Origin: UBA987 sp047620825
Lineage (GTDB): Bacteria; Bacteroidota; Bacteroidia; NS11-12g; UBA9320
Direction: 5' to 3'
DNA: 10,760 bases
Assembly: GCA_047620825.1 (NCBI GenBank)
Contig: JBLHOC010000111.1
Coordinates: 1-10,760 of the forward strand
Shown here: piece by piece, positions 1 to 6,730 of the stretch
Layout: the number at the start of each line of letters is the position of its first letter
How positions within the stretch are numbered: the first letter of the stretch is position 1
Translations under genes and position numbers: made by a program
The notes under the pieces: generated by a model
What the model saw: the letters and a program-made list of their open reading frames with translations, nothing else
What the model was told of the DNA's origin: nothing
Databases searched by the model: none

Positions 1-40
1 TGCTCATTGTTTAAATGTTTGGACAAATTTAACTTAGATG

Positions 41-1129
41 TTATACAACATCATCGTCAATCTGTGGCATTCTTAATGTCACTCTTAATTCCTGGACTTT
101 ATGTCGCATTGTTACGTTGTGGTCAAAATGCCTAGAAATATTTATGTATGTCTGTAAAAAATTATCCTCTAGTGAATTGTATTTATCGTGTGGGTGGATG
201 ATAATTTCTTTGCAATTCTCCATTTCAAAGATTTCTTTTAACAATACCCTATCTGAAATTCCACAGGAGTGGCCTAAAATATCCACTTTAAAACCTTCCT
301 TTCTGTTGCCGCCTGGAATGTCTTGATTAATAAATCTTAATATTTTGTTGTATTCTGGGCTAAACCTATAATGAAATGATTTAATGTTTTTTAATAAATG
401 GTAGTCATTTAAGTTCTCTAATCGTTTGTATTCGTCTGTAGTCTCATCACCGTATCCGAATACAATTTTTGAAGTAGTATCATCTATCGTTCCATGTATA
501 TTAGCAATAGCACAATTTTGGATACTGCCATTGTAAATTTGCAAAGTGTTAGAATAATTAAAATTTAGGATTAATGTTGAGTATTTAGAGTCTTGACTAA
601 CTATGTGTCTAAATTTTGAACGGTATGCTTTAATTGGACTACAGGATTTAGTTTCGTTTGAAATATACTGTTGCAGATGTGTCGTCATATCTTTAAGATC
701 AGAGTTTAGATTTTTAATTTCATCAGGTTTTAAAACAAAATCATTCAATAACCTAAAATACTGCCATTCAATATCACTCCAATTTTCACTTTGATTATTA
801 ATTAATCGACTTAAAAGCCTCGACTTTATATTTATAACAGTGATTGGAGTTTGCGCAGTGATGCCTCTAATCTTTTCCAAAGAATCAAGATCAATCATAG
901 CAGAGAACTTTTCTTTCAACTTGCCGTGTAGGTTTGAAGGATAATTGATTGAAATAAAATCTGAAGATAAAATGTTTTCACCACCACCTCTTTGACTGTC
1001 AATTTTTGGCTCACAGTTGAATAAATCACGGAATTTATGTTGGAAATAATTTATGATGAATGATGTAAAGCTCGTCTTTAGCCCATGGGCCAAGTCAAAC
1101 CCATTTCCAATAATTACTAATCTATGCAT
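41..1129 (-). CDS. AbiH-family abortive infection protein
   Basis: The 362-aa product matches the AbiH family, named after a lactococcal phage abortive-infection protein. The N-terminus carries the hallmark GNGFD motif (residues 8-12) followed by AHGLKTSFTSF. Further family-type motifs are NFNYSN (189-194), IHG (H212), FGYGD shortly after, and GHSCGISD (286-293), where many members have Leu instead of Cys. The order GNG, NYxN, HG, G-x-S-x-x-x-D resembles the nucleotide-binding core of SIR2-like proteins; that comparison is mine, by eye. The molecular activity of AbiH is not established as far as I know. No membrane segment or signal peptide is visible, so it is probably cytoplasmic. It has its own promoter-like box and no partner gene inside the window; a partner beyond the left edge cannot be excluded. 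Two hand-counted 60-base lines have 25-28% G+C against about 47% in two lines of the mutase gene, which suggests horizontal acquisition. The ATG at 1129 fits the family start. Confidence 0.88.
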   Translation of the reverse strand: MHRLVIIGNGFDLAHGLKTSFTSFIINYFQHKFRDLFNCEPKIDSQRGGGENILSSDFISINYPSNLHGKLKEKFSAMIDLDSLEKIRGITAQTPITVINIKSRLLSRLINNQSENWSDIEWQYFRLLNDFVLKPDEIKNLNSDLKDMTTHLQQYISNETKSCSPIKAYRSKFRHIVSQDSKYSTLILNFNYSNTLQIYNGSIQNCAIANIHGTIDDTTSKIVFGYGDETTDEYKRLENLNDYHLLKNIKSFHYRFSPEYNKILRFINQDIPGGNRKEGFKVDILGHSCGISDRVLLKEIFEMENCKEIIIHPHDKYNSLEDNFLQTYINISRHFDHNVTMRHKVQELRVTLRMPQIDDDVV

Positions 1130-1136
1130 TGTTTTA

Positions 1137-1144
1137 CAAAATTA
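1137..1144 (-). promoter_or_regulatory. Putative -7 box (TAATTTTG) of the abiH gene
   Basis: Read on the minus strand, TAATTTTG matches the Bacteroidota -7 consensus TAnnTTTG and ends 7 bases before the ATG. If transcription starts about 5 bases past the box, the leader would be only a few bases long. I found no convincing TTG or TTTG -33 element 17-23 bases upstream. Confidence 0.45.
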
Positions 1145-1202
1145 CTGAACAAGCAAATGCAGAATTACGTACGGTATAAGTAGTGAAGAACTTTAAGTCT
1201 TC

Positions 1203-1246
1203 AAATAAAAAGATTCTTCGGTTCTCGTATCCTCGAACCTCTGAAT
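1203..1246 (-). terminator. Candidate terminator of the bestrophin gene
   Basis: On the minus strand a hairpin pairs ATTC (1213-1216) with GAAT (1243-1246) and GGTTC (1220-1224) with GAACC (1235-1239). A 3x3 internal loop separates the two stems and the terminal loop is 10 bases. CTTTTTATTT follows on the minus strand. It lies about 50 bases past the bestrophin stop codon. The stem is modest, so this is a tentative call. Confidence 0.4.
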
Positions 1247-1255
1247 GACCGTTGA

Positions 1256-1297
1256 TTTTAAATTCGGAATTTTACATTTTAAATTCTACATTTTACA
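1256..1297. repeat. Two tandem copies of a 21-bp A+T-rich unit
   Basis: Positions 1256-1276 and 1277-1297 are head-to-tail copies matching at 18 of 21 bases. Both begin TTTTAAATTC and end ATTTTACA. The repeat abuts the bestrophin stop codon. It may be simple-sequence spacer DNA and I see no function for it. Confidence 0.7.
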
Positions 1298-1298
1298 T

Positions 1299-2165
1299 TT
1301 ATTTCAAAATGTCTTCCACATTCGCCTTGATTTTGCTGCAGAGTTCATCGAGCGGTAAATCATTGTCGTCGGTTCCAAATGGGTCTTCAATTTCTTCCGC
1401 TAGTAATTCCATGCTCACCAAGATGTAAAAAATAAAAACCGAAATTAGTATAGTGCCATATTGGAAGGATGAGACGAAGCCTATCGGAAGGGTTATTACA
1501 TAGATGAAAATAAATTTCTTCAGAAAGATACTGTACGAATAAGGCATGGGGGTGTTTAAGATTCGCTCACAAGCCCCTGTAATATTTGAGAAGTTATTAA
1601 GATTTGTATCTAATGTCAGGTAATCATTGTCCGTAATAGATTCCTCTTTTAACATTTTTTGTAAACGTTCATACATCTGCTGGGCAACGAAACTTGGCTT
1701 ATGTGAGGCGGACTTGAAATCATTATAGGTTTTGTCATCCATGCTGTGGTTTAGTTGTTCGTCTTGTTTACGGAGATGCCACTTTAATGTATAAGCATAG
1801 TCCGCAATCATTCTTTTGAAAAAAGATTTGTCTTCTTTACTTCCTCGTGAAACGGATATTTTTAAGGCTAGACTTCGTGTATCGTTCACCATTTCGCCCC
1901 ATTTTTTACGTCCTTCCCACCAGCGATCGTAGGCGGTATTGGTTCTAAACACCAACAGTAATGACAAGACGAAACCAATGAGTGAGTACACTGCAATGGC
2001 ATCTTTAAAGATGTGAAGATCTTCCATGTATGTCAACTCTACATACGTTAAGCCAAATACAAACAAGGCAAGAATGATCATTTCAGGCAAGAGCACCCTC
2101 AGGGTATCGCCTTTGGTAAACTTAAAGATGTGTCGAAACCAAATTTTCGGATTGTATTTAATCAT
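1299..2165 (-). CDS. Bestrophin-family (YneE/RFP-TM) anion channel
   Basis: The 288-aa product is an inner-membrane protein of the bacterial bestrophin family, whose characterised members form pentameric ion channels; anion conduction is inferred from the family. The N-terminus MIKYNPKIWFRHIF is typical. Hydrophobic helices are visible at about residues 24-42 and 56-73, then the signature FRTNTAYDRWWEGRKKWGE (starting near residue 73). Another hydrophobic pair lies in the C-terminal third, beginning around IFIYVITLPIGFVSSF. The acidic EEIEDPFGTDDNDLPL stretch near the end is the family's C-terminal motif. Length is normal for bacterial members. I chose the ATG at 2165. The in-frame TTG nine bases upstream would add MFR, but it is the last three bases of a TAnnTTTG promoter box, so it is unlikely to be translated. 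The gene is divergent from the exported protein at 2234. Confidence 0.92.
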   Translation of the reverse strand: MIKYNPKIWFRHIFKFTKGDTLRVLLPEMIILALFVFGLTYVELTYMEDLHIFKDAIAVYSLIGFVLSLLLVFRTNTAYDRWWEGRKKWGEMVNDTRSLALKISVSRGSKEDKSFFKRMIADYAYTLKWHLRKQDEQLNHSMDDKTYNDFKSASHKPSFVAQQMYERLQKMLKEESITDNDYLTLDTNLNNFSNITGACERILNTPMPYSYSIFLKKFIFIYVITLPIGFVSSFQYGTILISVFIFYILVSMELLAEEIEDPFGTDDNDLPLDELCSKIKANVEDILK

Positions 2166-2171
2166 GCGGAA

Positions 2172-2179
2172 CAAAAATA
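2172..2179 (-). promoter_or_regulatory. Putative -7 box (TATTTTTG) of the bestrophin gene
   Basis: On the minus strand TATTTTTG matches TAnnTTTG and is separated from the ATG at 2165 by six bases (TTCCGC). The predicted transcript would be leaderless or nearly so. No clear -33 element is visible. Confidence 0.5.
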
Positions 2180-2222
2180 GGCGAACCTACGGATTGACAT
2201 AATGAAAACTGTATCAAGTCGT

Positions 2223-2230
2223 TATCTTTG
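2223..2230 (+). promoter_or_regulatory. Putative -7 box (TATCTTTG) of the exported-protein gene
   Basis: TATCTTTG matches TAnnTTTG and lies only three bases (AGT) before the ATG at 2234, so a leaderless transcript is predicted. A TTG at 2194-2196 is 26 bases upstream, too far for a normal -33 element. The box sits in the 68-bp divergent region shared with the bestrophin gene. Confidence 0.45.
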
Positions 2231-2233
2231 AGT

Positions 2234-3187
2234 ATGCGTACATTGATTTTCGCTTTTTTACTACTATCAAGTACAATCGTGCTAGGACAGCAGCACGATG
2301 ATTACGAGTTAGACACTTTTGGAAATCCATGTTGGACATATTTCCATCTTTCTAATCCTCTAAAGATTGATTTGCCTTTTACAGATAGAGCGACTTTGAA
2401 ATATGTCAGAAGTGAAAAAATTCGTGAATTGCAAAAATCATGGTTAGTAGGTGATGAGCGATTTTTGGAAACAGTTTATTTTGACACTTTAAGTCGAATT
2501 GACTCAGTAGTTACCAATAATGGTAGCTACTCAACTACTACAATTAGGTGCAAATACGATGGTTCAGGACGACTATATTTCAAAGAAGACCTGAACAGGA
2601 GTGCATCAGCAACCATTGGGTTTAAGGAGATAATCATTTATTCACCAGACGGTGAGATTCAAAAATCGCATTTTTGGTTGGTCAATAAGTCTGATTTTGA
2701 AGATGTAGAAGATATTATCGATACGGTTACAACAGTTTGTTATGATACGACCATCGGAGACCTGAGAAGGTATATTGAGGTAGATACGATTCATTGGCGC
2801 TATTATTATTGGTTGCAAAATGGTAAATTAATTCTTGCTGGCACTGAAGATAGCTATGATCAAGCTGATTATGAAGAAAATGAACTAGGTTATTCGATTA
2901 GGTATCACAGAACAGAGTTTGATACAATTTCCTTTTTAGCATTTGAAGAATACGATGATTTTAATCAATTAAAAAGCCGAAAAGTGGTAAGCGAAATTAA
3001 TGATCAAGTGGTGTTGGTTGAAGAAAATAGATACAACAGGTTTCAACAATTAATCACAAGTGCCATCTTTTGTGATAATGAGCAAGTGAGAACATATATC
3101 AGAGATGTTCATTCTGGTGTAATTCTAAAAGAAATTGTAAAAAGTAATAATGCTCCAACATACGAGGTGAAGTATACATATCACTAA
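2234..3187 (+). CDS. Exported protein of unknown function with YD-like repeats
   Basis: I do not recognise a named family. The 317-aa product begins with a typical Sec signal peptide: MRT, a hydrophobic stretch LIFAFLLLSSTIVLG, then QQHDD. Cleavage near VLG-Q is plausible. There is no lipobox cysteine, so a periplasmic or secreted soluble protein is expected. The mature part contains several short segments resembling the YD or RHS-type beta repeats common in Bacteroidota exported proteins, for example RCKYDGSGRLYFKED and EIIIYSPDGEIQKSHF, and later EEYDDFNQLKSRKVV and EENRYNRFQQLI. It is rich in Asp, Glu and Tyr. I see no catalytic motif and no C-terminal sorting domain. The ATG at 2234 is preferred over the TTG at 2228, which lies inside the TATCTTTG promoter box. 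No co-directional gene follows within 600 bp, so it is probably monocistronic. Confidence 0.75.
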   Translation: MRTLIFAFLLLSSTIVLGQQHDDYELDTFGNPCWTYFHLSNPLKIDLPFTDRATLKYVRSEKIRELQKSWLVGDERFLETVYFDTLSRIDSVVTNNGSYSTTTIRCKYDGSGRLYFKEDLNRSASATIGFKEIIIYSPDGEIQKSHFWLVNKSDFEDVEDIIDTVTTVCYDTTIGDLRRYIEVDTIHWRYYYWLQNGKLILAGTEDSYDQADYEENELGYSIRYHRTEFDTISFLAFEEYDDFNQLKSRKVVSEINDQVVLVEENRYNRFQQLITSAIFCDNEQVRTYIRDVHSGVILKEIVKSNNAPTYEVKYTYH

Positions 3188-3210
3188 TTTCATGCAATTG
3201 ATTTCCATTT

Positions 3211-3239
3211 TTTTAGTTTCAATCTATCCGAAACTAAAA
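3211..3239. other. Perfect 10-bp inverted repeat after the exported-protein gene
   Basis: TTTTAGTTTC (3211-3220) pairs perfectly with GAAACTAAAA (3230-3239) around a 9-base loop, 24 bases past the stop codon at 3187. No T-run follows on the plus strand, so it is not a classic terminator. It may be a 3'-end structure. Confidence 0.45.
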
Positions 3240-3526
3240 TATGAAGTCTCCGAAAATCATATGAACATCATAATTGAAATTTACTTCACATAATTCTAGA
3301 CTGGAAAATTGTAACTTTAAGTACTTGTTTGTGAGTGGTTTAATGACGAATGTTTGCCGAGATTTGTATCAATTTATTTGGTTGAAAATATAGTGCGGTA
3401 AAAATAATCCTTGCATTAGTCATTTACCTATCCATTAATTTGCACCATTGAAAAGAAATAATTTACATAGCGCAAAAACAAGCACCAAGCTTTTGGTTCG
3501 GAGATAATCTGTAATAAAGATATTTT

Positions 3527-3557
3527 AAATCCCGAGCTCACTCTCGGGATTTTTTTT
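3527..3557 (+). terminator. Rho-independent terminator
   Basis: AAATCCCGAG (3527-3536) and CTCGGGATTT (3543-3552) form a 10-bp stem with a 6-base loop, running into a T-tract ending at 3557. It is 340 bases beyond the nearest upstream stop codon. That distance is unusual unless an unseen transcript ends here. Confidence 0.8.
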
Positions 3558-3574
3558 GCTTAAAAATTAAGAAA

Positions 3575-3655
3575 ATGAAAACACGTAATCTAATTCAATT
3601 TGACGCTTACCCAAGTCCAATGGCTTTGGTAATCATATTTCATAAGGAACCTTAG
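3575..3655 (+). CDS. Possible 26-aa small ORF or leader peptide
   Basis: An ATG at 3575, preceded by TTAAGAAA, opens a 26-codon frame (MKTRNLIQFDAYPSP and onward, ending HKEP) that stops at 3655. It begins 18 bases after one terminator and ends 20 bases before the next hairpin. A short ORF followed closely by a terminator resembles an attenuator leader, but there is no run of a single amino acid and no independent promoter that I can see. Such a frame could also occur by chance in A+T-rich DNA. Confidence 0.2.
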   Translation: MKTRNLIQFDAYPSPMALVIIFHKEP

Positions 3656-3674
3656 ACGTAACGATTATATAGTT

Positions 3675-3713
3675 AACGCCTGGTTTCTTGTGAGAAGCCA
3701 GGCGTTTTTTTTT
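3675..3713 (+). terminator. Strong rho-independent terminator or attenuator
   Basis: A 14-bp stem (AACGCCTGGTTTCT with AGAAGCCAGGCGTT, including one G-T pair) closes a TGTG loop at 3689-3692 and is followed by a run of nine T (3705-3713). It lies 88 bases upstream of the ATG of the EEVQSDW gene. It may either end an upstream transcript or act as a conditional terminator for the operon. Confidence 0.85.
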
Positions 3714-3801
3714 GATAAAAAACGAAATGATAAAAACAATACATATTTAACCGTTTGTCGACTCAACACTATTGTCGTCGATAGACACAAAAGTTAGTGA
3801 G

Positions 3802-4734
3802 ATGACTAAAAATGAAATAGAATGGATAAAATCCTGTTTACCAGAAAAAACAGTATATCCATATTTTAAGGACAAGTATGCGTGGGAGATGCTTCGATTT
3901 GCATTTCCAACGGTGGTAGACATAGGCGAGGTTAAGCAATCAAAGTTTGCTAAGTTTTTGAACAAACCATTGATCAAAGAAATGACGTCGACCTGTGGTT
4001 CTGGGACAGTAGATTTTAGCGGTTATGATCAGACTTGGATGGATGATACAAGCTTCCTCCGCTTGACTTTGTCGCAGTGGGGTGATATCCAAAGATGGAA
4101 AAACGGCAATTATCATCAAGTAAGCCGACCTGAGTTAAACTTAGTGCTTCAAGTAAATTTTGACAGCGCACACGATCATAACTTTTATCAAACGATTGGA
4201 AAGGAGAATAGATACTACTTCAGAAACACACATCACCCGGAACACGGAAGTTTTAATACGTTGGGGTGGTTACGTATCGATTTAGATTTAGAATCTGGTG
4301 AGGCGCTGATTGAAGAAGTTCAGTCAGATTGGGTGAAGGAAGTAGCCCATTACGAGCGAAACCTGAAGACAAAACCGAAGGATCCGAATTGTGGTTGTTT
4401 GGCTTGCTATAAGCCAGGTGCATTACAGTCGTATATCGCCCAGTTTAAAAAGTATAAAAAGCAATGGGACGAAATGATTTTAAGTGCAGGGATTTGGTTT
4501 TTGGTCAATGAGCTTGGGGTGAAAACCATTTGGTATCACACATTCGAGACCAGTAAGCATTACAAAATGATGCCGAATTACAGTTTGCCACCAAAGTCTG
4601 TATATAGCAAATTGCCGGAGCGTTTTGGTTTTGAAAAAGTCAATCAAACGCCAGACATACTTAAACATTGTAAAGCGTTAAGTAAACTATATAAGAGAGC
4701 AAAGGCTTTACATTTTTACAAATTAGAATTTTAA
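3802..4734 (+). CDS. Unrecognised EEVQSDW-motif protein, partner of RtcB
   Basis: I do not recognise a named family for this 310-aa protein. Visible features are LGWLRIDLDLESGEALIEEV leading into EEVQSDW (171-177), a CGCLAC cluster (C197, C199, C202) that could bind metal, and a charged Lys-rich helix (AQFKKYKKQW). Then come ELGVKTIWYHTFETSKHY (TIWYHTFE at 242-249) and LPERFGFEKV. The succession of an EExQSDW motif, a tryptophan helix, a G-x-x-x-I-x-W/Y-x-T-x-E strand and a GF segment recalls the EEIQSDW region of large polyvalent proteins of phages and mobile elements. That is an eye comparison and needs a profile search. The LPERFGFEKV end also resembles the last strand of GNAT acetyltransferases. 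No signal peptide or membrane helix is seen. The ATG at 3802 is preferred; a TTG at 3772 would add ten residues. The rtcB gene starts 10 bp downstream, so the two are very likely co-transcribed. Confidence 0.7.
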   Translation: MTKNEIEWIKSCLPEKTVYPYFKDKYAWEMLRFAFPTVVDIGEVKQSKFAKFLNKPLIKEMTSTCGSGTVDFSGYDQTWMDDTSFLRLTLSQWGDIQRWKNGNYHQVSRPELNLVLQVNFDSAHDHNFYQTIGKENRYYFRNTHHPEHGSFNTLGWLRIDLDLESGEALIEEVQSDWVKEVAHYERNLKTKPKDPNCGCLACYKPGALQSYIAQFKKYKKQWDEMILSAGIWFLVNELGVKTIWYHTFETSKHYKMMPNYSLPPKSVYSKLPERFGFEKVNQTPDILKHCKALSKLYKRAKALHFYKLEF

Positions 4735-4744
4735 GAACAGAACA

Positions 4745-6142
4745 ATGAAACAGAATAAGATAAGAGGAAATCACTTGAAAAAGTTGGGCATATATGACCC
4801 TAAAATAATCAGTATGGTTTTAGAGATTTTTAGAAAAACGATGAAACGCTCAAGTACAAATGAGCGACTGACACAACTGAAAATGGTGTTAGATGATTTA
4901 GATGGCTATAGGGAACATCCAGTGTTTGGTAGCTTGGTAAAGGTGTTAACCAATACGAATGAACCGAAACCAAAAAATATAGAAGCATCAAAGCCATTTA
5001 GAGTTTATGGGGACGAAGAAATATCGGAACCGGCTAAACATCAGATGTATACAGCTATGAAGTTACCAATTGCGTTGGACGGCGCTATTATGCCAGATGC
5101 GCATTTTGGTTACGGACTGCCCATAGGAGGTGTGCTAGCGACTAATAACGCAGTAATTCCATACGGCGTTGGTGTTGACATTGGCTGCAGAATGTGCTTG
5201 AGTATATTCAGAGATGGACCTGAAATGATTGATACAAGACGAGATGAACTCAAGGCTGTATTGAAGGCAAACACTAGGTTTGGTTTGAAAGAGCGATTTG
5301 AAAAACCCAATGATTCTGCGGTCTTAGAAAGCCCTTTGTTTGGAGAGATCAAGATGATGAAACGCCTTCAAATGAAAGCTTATCAGCAACTTGGATCTTC
5401 AGGAGGTGGAAATCATTTTGTAGAGTTTGGGGAGGTGGTTATTCCAACGGATTCAAATGAATTGGGGGTGAAGCAAGGGCGATATTTTGCGTTGTTGTCA
5501 CACTCTGGATCTAGAGGATTGGGTGCCAATATTGCGGTGCATTATACCAAGCTTGCTAAGGCACAGTCTCACTTACCAAAAGGCGTGCAACAACTGTCGT
5601 GGCTTGACCTTGATTCTGAAGAAGGCATGGAGTATTGGCTGGCAATGAACTTAGCTGGTGATTATGCTTCGGCTTGTCATCATGATATTCATAAACGAAT
5701 CAGCAAGGTGTTAAAGTTACAGGCTAAAGTTATGGTAGAGAATCACCACAATTTTGCTTGGAAAGAACACTTGGCAGATGGCACAGAAGTGATTGTGCAT
5801 CGAAAAGGTGCTACACCAGCGGGAAAGGATGTGCTTGGCGTAATTCCTGGATCAATGACTAAGAAAGGTTACATAGTCAAAGGTTTGGGCAATCCTGATT
5901 CCATCAATTCAGCTTCTCATGGAGCCGGAAGGCAGATGAGTAGGCGTGAAGCAAAGCAATCCATAACCCGCAATGCGATGAATAAAGAATTGAAATTGCA
6001 TGGGGTTGAGTTGATTGGTGGTGGATTGGATGAATCACCAATGGCCTATAAGGACATAGATACAGTAATGTCCCACCAGACTGATTTGGTTGAAGTGTTA
6101 GGAAGCTTCACACCAAAAATTGTTCGCATGGCGAACGAATAG
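4745..6142 (+). CDS. rtcB: RtcB-family RNA ligase
   Basis: The 465-aa product is a GTP- and Mn-dependent RNA ligase of the RtcB family, which joins 2',3'-cyclic phosphate or 3'-phosphate ends to 5'-OH ends in tRNA splicing or RNA repair. All core motifs are present: PDAHFGYGLPIGG, VGVDIGCRM (metal ligands D145 and C148), SSGGGNHFVEFG (N223, H224), SHSGSRGLG (H253), NHHNFAW (H334/H335), HRKGATPAG, and NSASHGAGRQMSR with H392 as the expected guanylylated histidine. It should therefore be active. About 85 residues precede the first conserved block (FRVYGDEEI), an N-terminal extension that looks helical. No archease gene is visible. The gene sits 10 bp after the EEVQSDW gene and 62 bp before the TPR gene, in the same direction. 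Bacterial RtcB copies outside tRNA splicing are usually linked to RNA repair; the substrate here is unknown. Confidence 0.95.
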   Translation: MKQNKIRGNHLKKLGIYDPKIISMVLEIFRKTMKRSSTNERLTQLKMVLDDLDGYREHPVFGSLVKVLTNTNEPKPKNIEASKPFRVYGDEEISEPAKHQMYTAMKLPIALDGAIMPDAHFGYGLPIGGVLATNNAVIPYGVGVDIGCRMCLSIFRDGPEMIDTRRDELKAVLKANTRFGLKERFEKPNDSAVLESPLFGEIKMMKRLQMKAYQQLGSSGGGNHFVEFGEVVIPTDSNELGVKQGRYFALLSHSGSRGLGANIAVHYTKLAKAQSHLPKGVQQLSWLDLDSEEGMEYWLAMNLAGDYASACHHDIHKRISKVLKLQAKVMVENHHNFAWKEHLADGTEVIVHRKGATPAGKDVLGVIPGSMTKKGYIVKGLGNPDSINSASHGAGRQMSRREAKQSITRNAMNKELKLHGVELIGGGLDESPMAYKDIDTVMSHQTDLVEVLGSFTPKIVRMANE

Positions 6143-6156
6143 CTAAAGGTATGAGA

Positions 6157-6187
6157 AATTCATGCCGATTTTTTAACGGCATGAATT
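6157..6187. promoter_or_regulatory. Perfect 11-bp hairpin between rtcB and the TPR gene
   Basis: AATTCATGCCG (6157-6167) pairs perfectly with CGGCATGAATT (6177-6187) around the loop ATTTTTTAA. It starts 15 bases after the rtcB stop codon. The T-run is in the loop and not behind the stem, so it is not a standard terminator. A second hairpin, GTTCGC-ATG-GCGAAC (6122-6136), overlaps the last rtcB codons. The pair could be an RNA processing or stability element. Confidence 0.6.
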
Positions 6188-6204
6188 GCCATAATATTTA
6201 TAAA

Positions 6205-6726
6205 ATGACATTATTTAATGAATCATATGTAGAAAAATTATTTTACAAATCAGAAGAGTTAATCAACGAGGGGGAATTCGCTGATGCAAAAGAAGTGTTG
6301 ATTGAGTTGTTGAATGAAGATCCAACCTTTGCATTGGCGCACAACGCGTTAGGATGGATTTATACCCACAAGTTGTTAAACTACGAAAAAGCTGAAACTC
6401 ACTTGAAACTTTCCATCAAATATGGTAGAGGTGTGGTGGTTGGATATACCAACTATGCCACTTTATTGTTGGAGACTAACAAGTATTTAGAGTTAAGGGA
6501 ATTCGTGGACGCAAACTTTGAAGTCCCAGGTATTGACAAGGCTTATTTCTTGGCATTAAAGGCGATAACTTTTGAAGTAGAAACGAGGTACTACATGGCT
6601 TTGAAAATTTTAGACGAAGCCAAAACGTATGCGTTGAACGATGAGTTTATCACCGCGATAAAAGGAGATAAAGCTCGAATCAATAGAAAAATGGGGAAGT
6701 TTGCAAAATTGATAACTTTCTTCTAA
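6205..6726 (+). CDS. Small tetratricopeptide-repeat protein
   Basis: The 173-aa product has at least two clear TPR units, at about residues 9-40 (EELINEGEFADAKEVLIELL...DP) and 43-74 (HNALGWIYTHKLLNYEKAE...). Weaker helical pairs follow through about residue 145 (YTNYATLLLETNKY, YYMALKILDEAKTYA). TPR proteins are protein-binding scaffolds. No enzymatic domain, signal peptide or membrane helix is seen, so it is probably cytoplasmic. An in-frame ATG at 6151 would add 18 residues, but that extension is encoded by the perfect hairpin at 6157-6187 and looks non-coding, so I chose the ATG at 6205. The gene follows rtcB on the same strand with no obvious promoter between them, so it is probably the last gene of the operon. 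Partnership with RtcB or the EEVQSDW protein is inferred from position only. Confidence 0.8.
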   Translation: MTLFNESYVEKLFYKSEELINEGEFADAKEVLIELLNEDPTFALAHNALGWIYTHKLLNYEKAETHLKLSIKYGRGVVVGYTNYATLLLETNKYLELREFVDANFEVPGIDKAYFLALKAITFEVETRYYMALKILDEAKTYALNDEFITAIKGDKARINRKMGKFAKLITFF

Positions 6727-6730
6727 ATCT

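Larger units (their letters stand above)
3188..3801. other. Gene-poor 614-bp stretch with terminators
   Basis: No protein of convincing length is encoded on either strand. The stretch holds a 10-bp hairpin just after the upstream stop codon, two strong plus-strand terminators (3527-3557 and 3675-3713) and a possible 26-codon ORF between them. Positions 3240-3526 show nothing I can name. TAACTTTA at 3312-3319 is one base away from the -7 consensus and could start a short non-coding transcript ending at 3557. No TAnnTTTG box directly precedes the gene at 3802. Confidence 0.6.

Noticed and set aside
2172..2174. TTG start adding three residues to the bestrophin protein
   Set aside because: The TTG is the end of the TATTTTTG promoter box, and the family normally starts at MIKYNPK.
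3480..3500. ACCAA-GCTT-TTGGT hairpin as part of a tRNA or known riboswitch
   Set aside because: It is a short 5-bp stem with no cloverleaf or conserved riboswitch core around it.
3754..3777. TTTG at 3754 plus TATTGTCG as a promoter for the rtcB operon
   Set aside because: The spacing is about 12 bases and the -7 match is poor.
3747..3977. 76-codon minus-strand frame
   Set aside because: It overlaps the start of the EEVQSDW gene antisense, with no promoter or recognisable domain.
6151..6204. N-terminal extension of the TPR protein from the ATG at 6151
   Set aside because: The extension is encoded by a perfect inverted repeat and has no TPR character; the ATG at 6205 gives a cleaner start.
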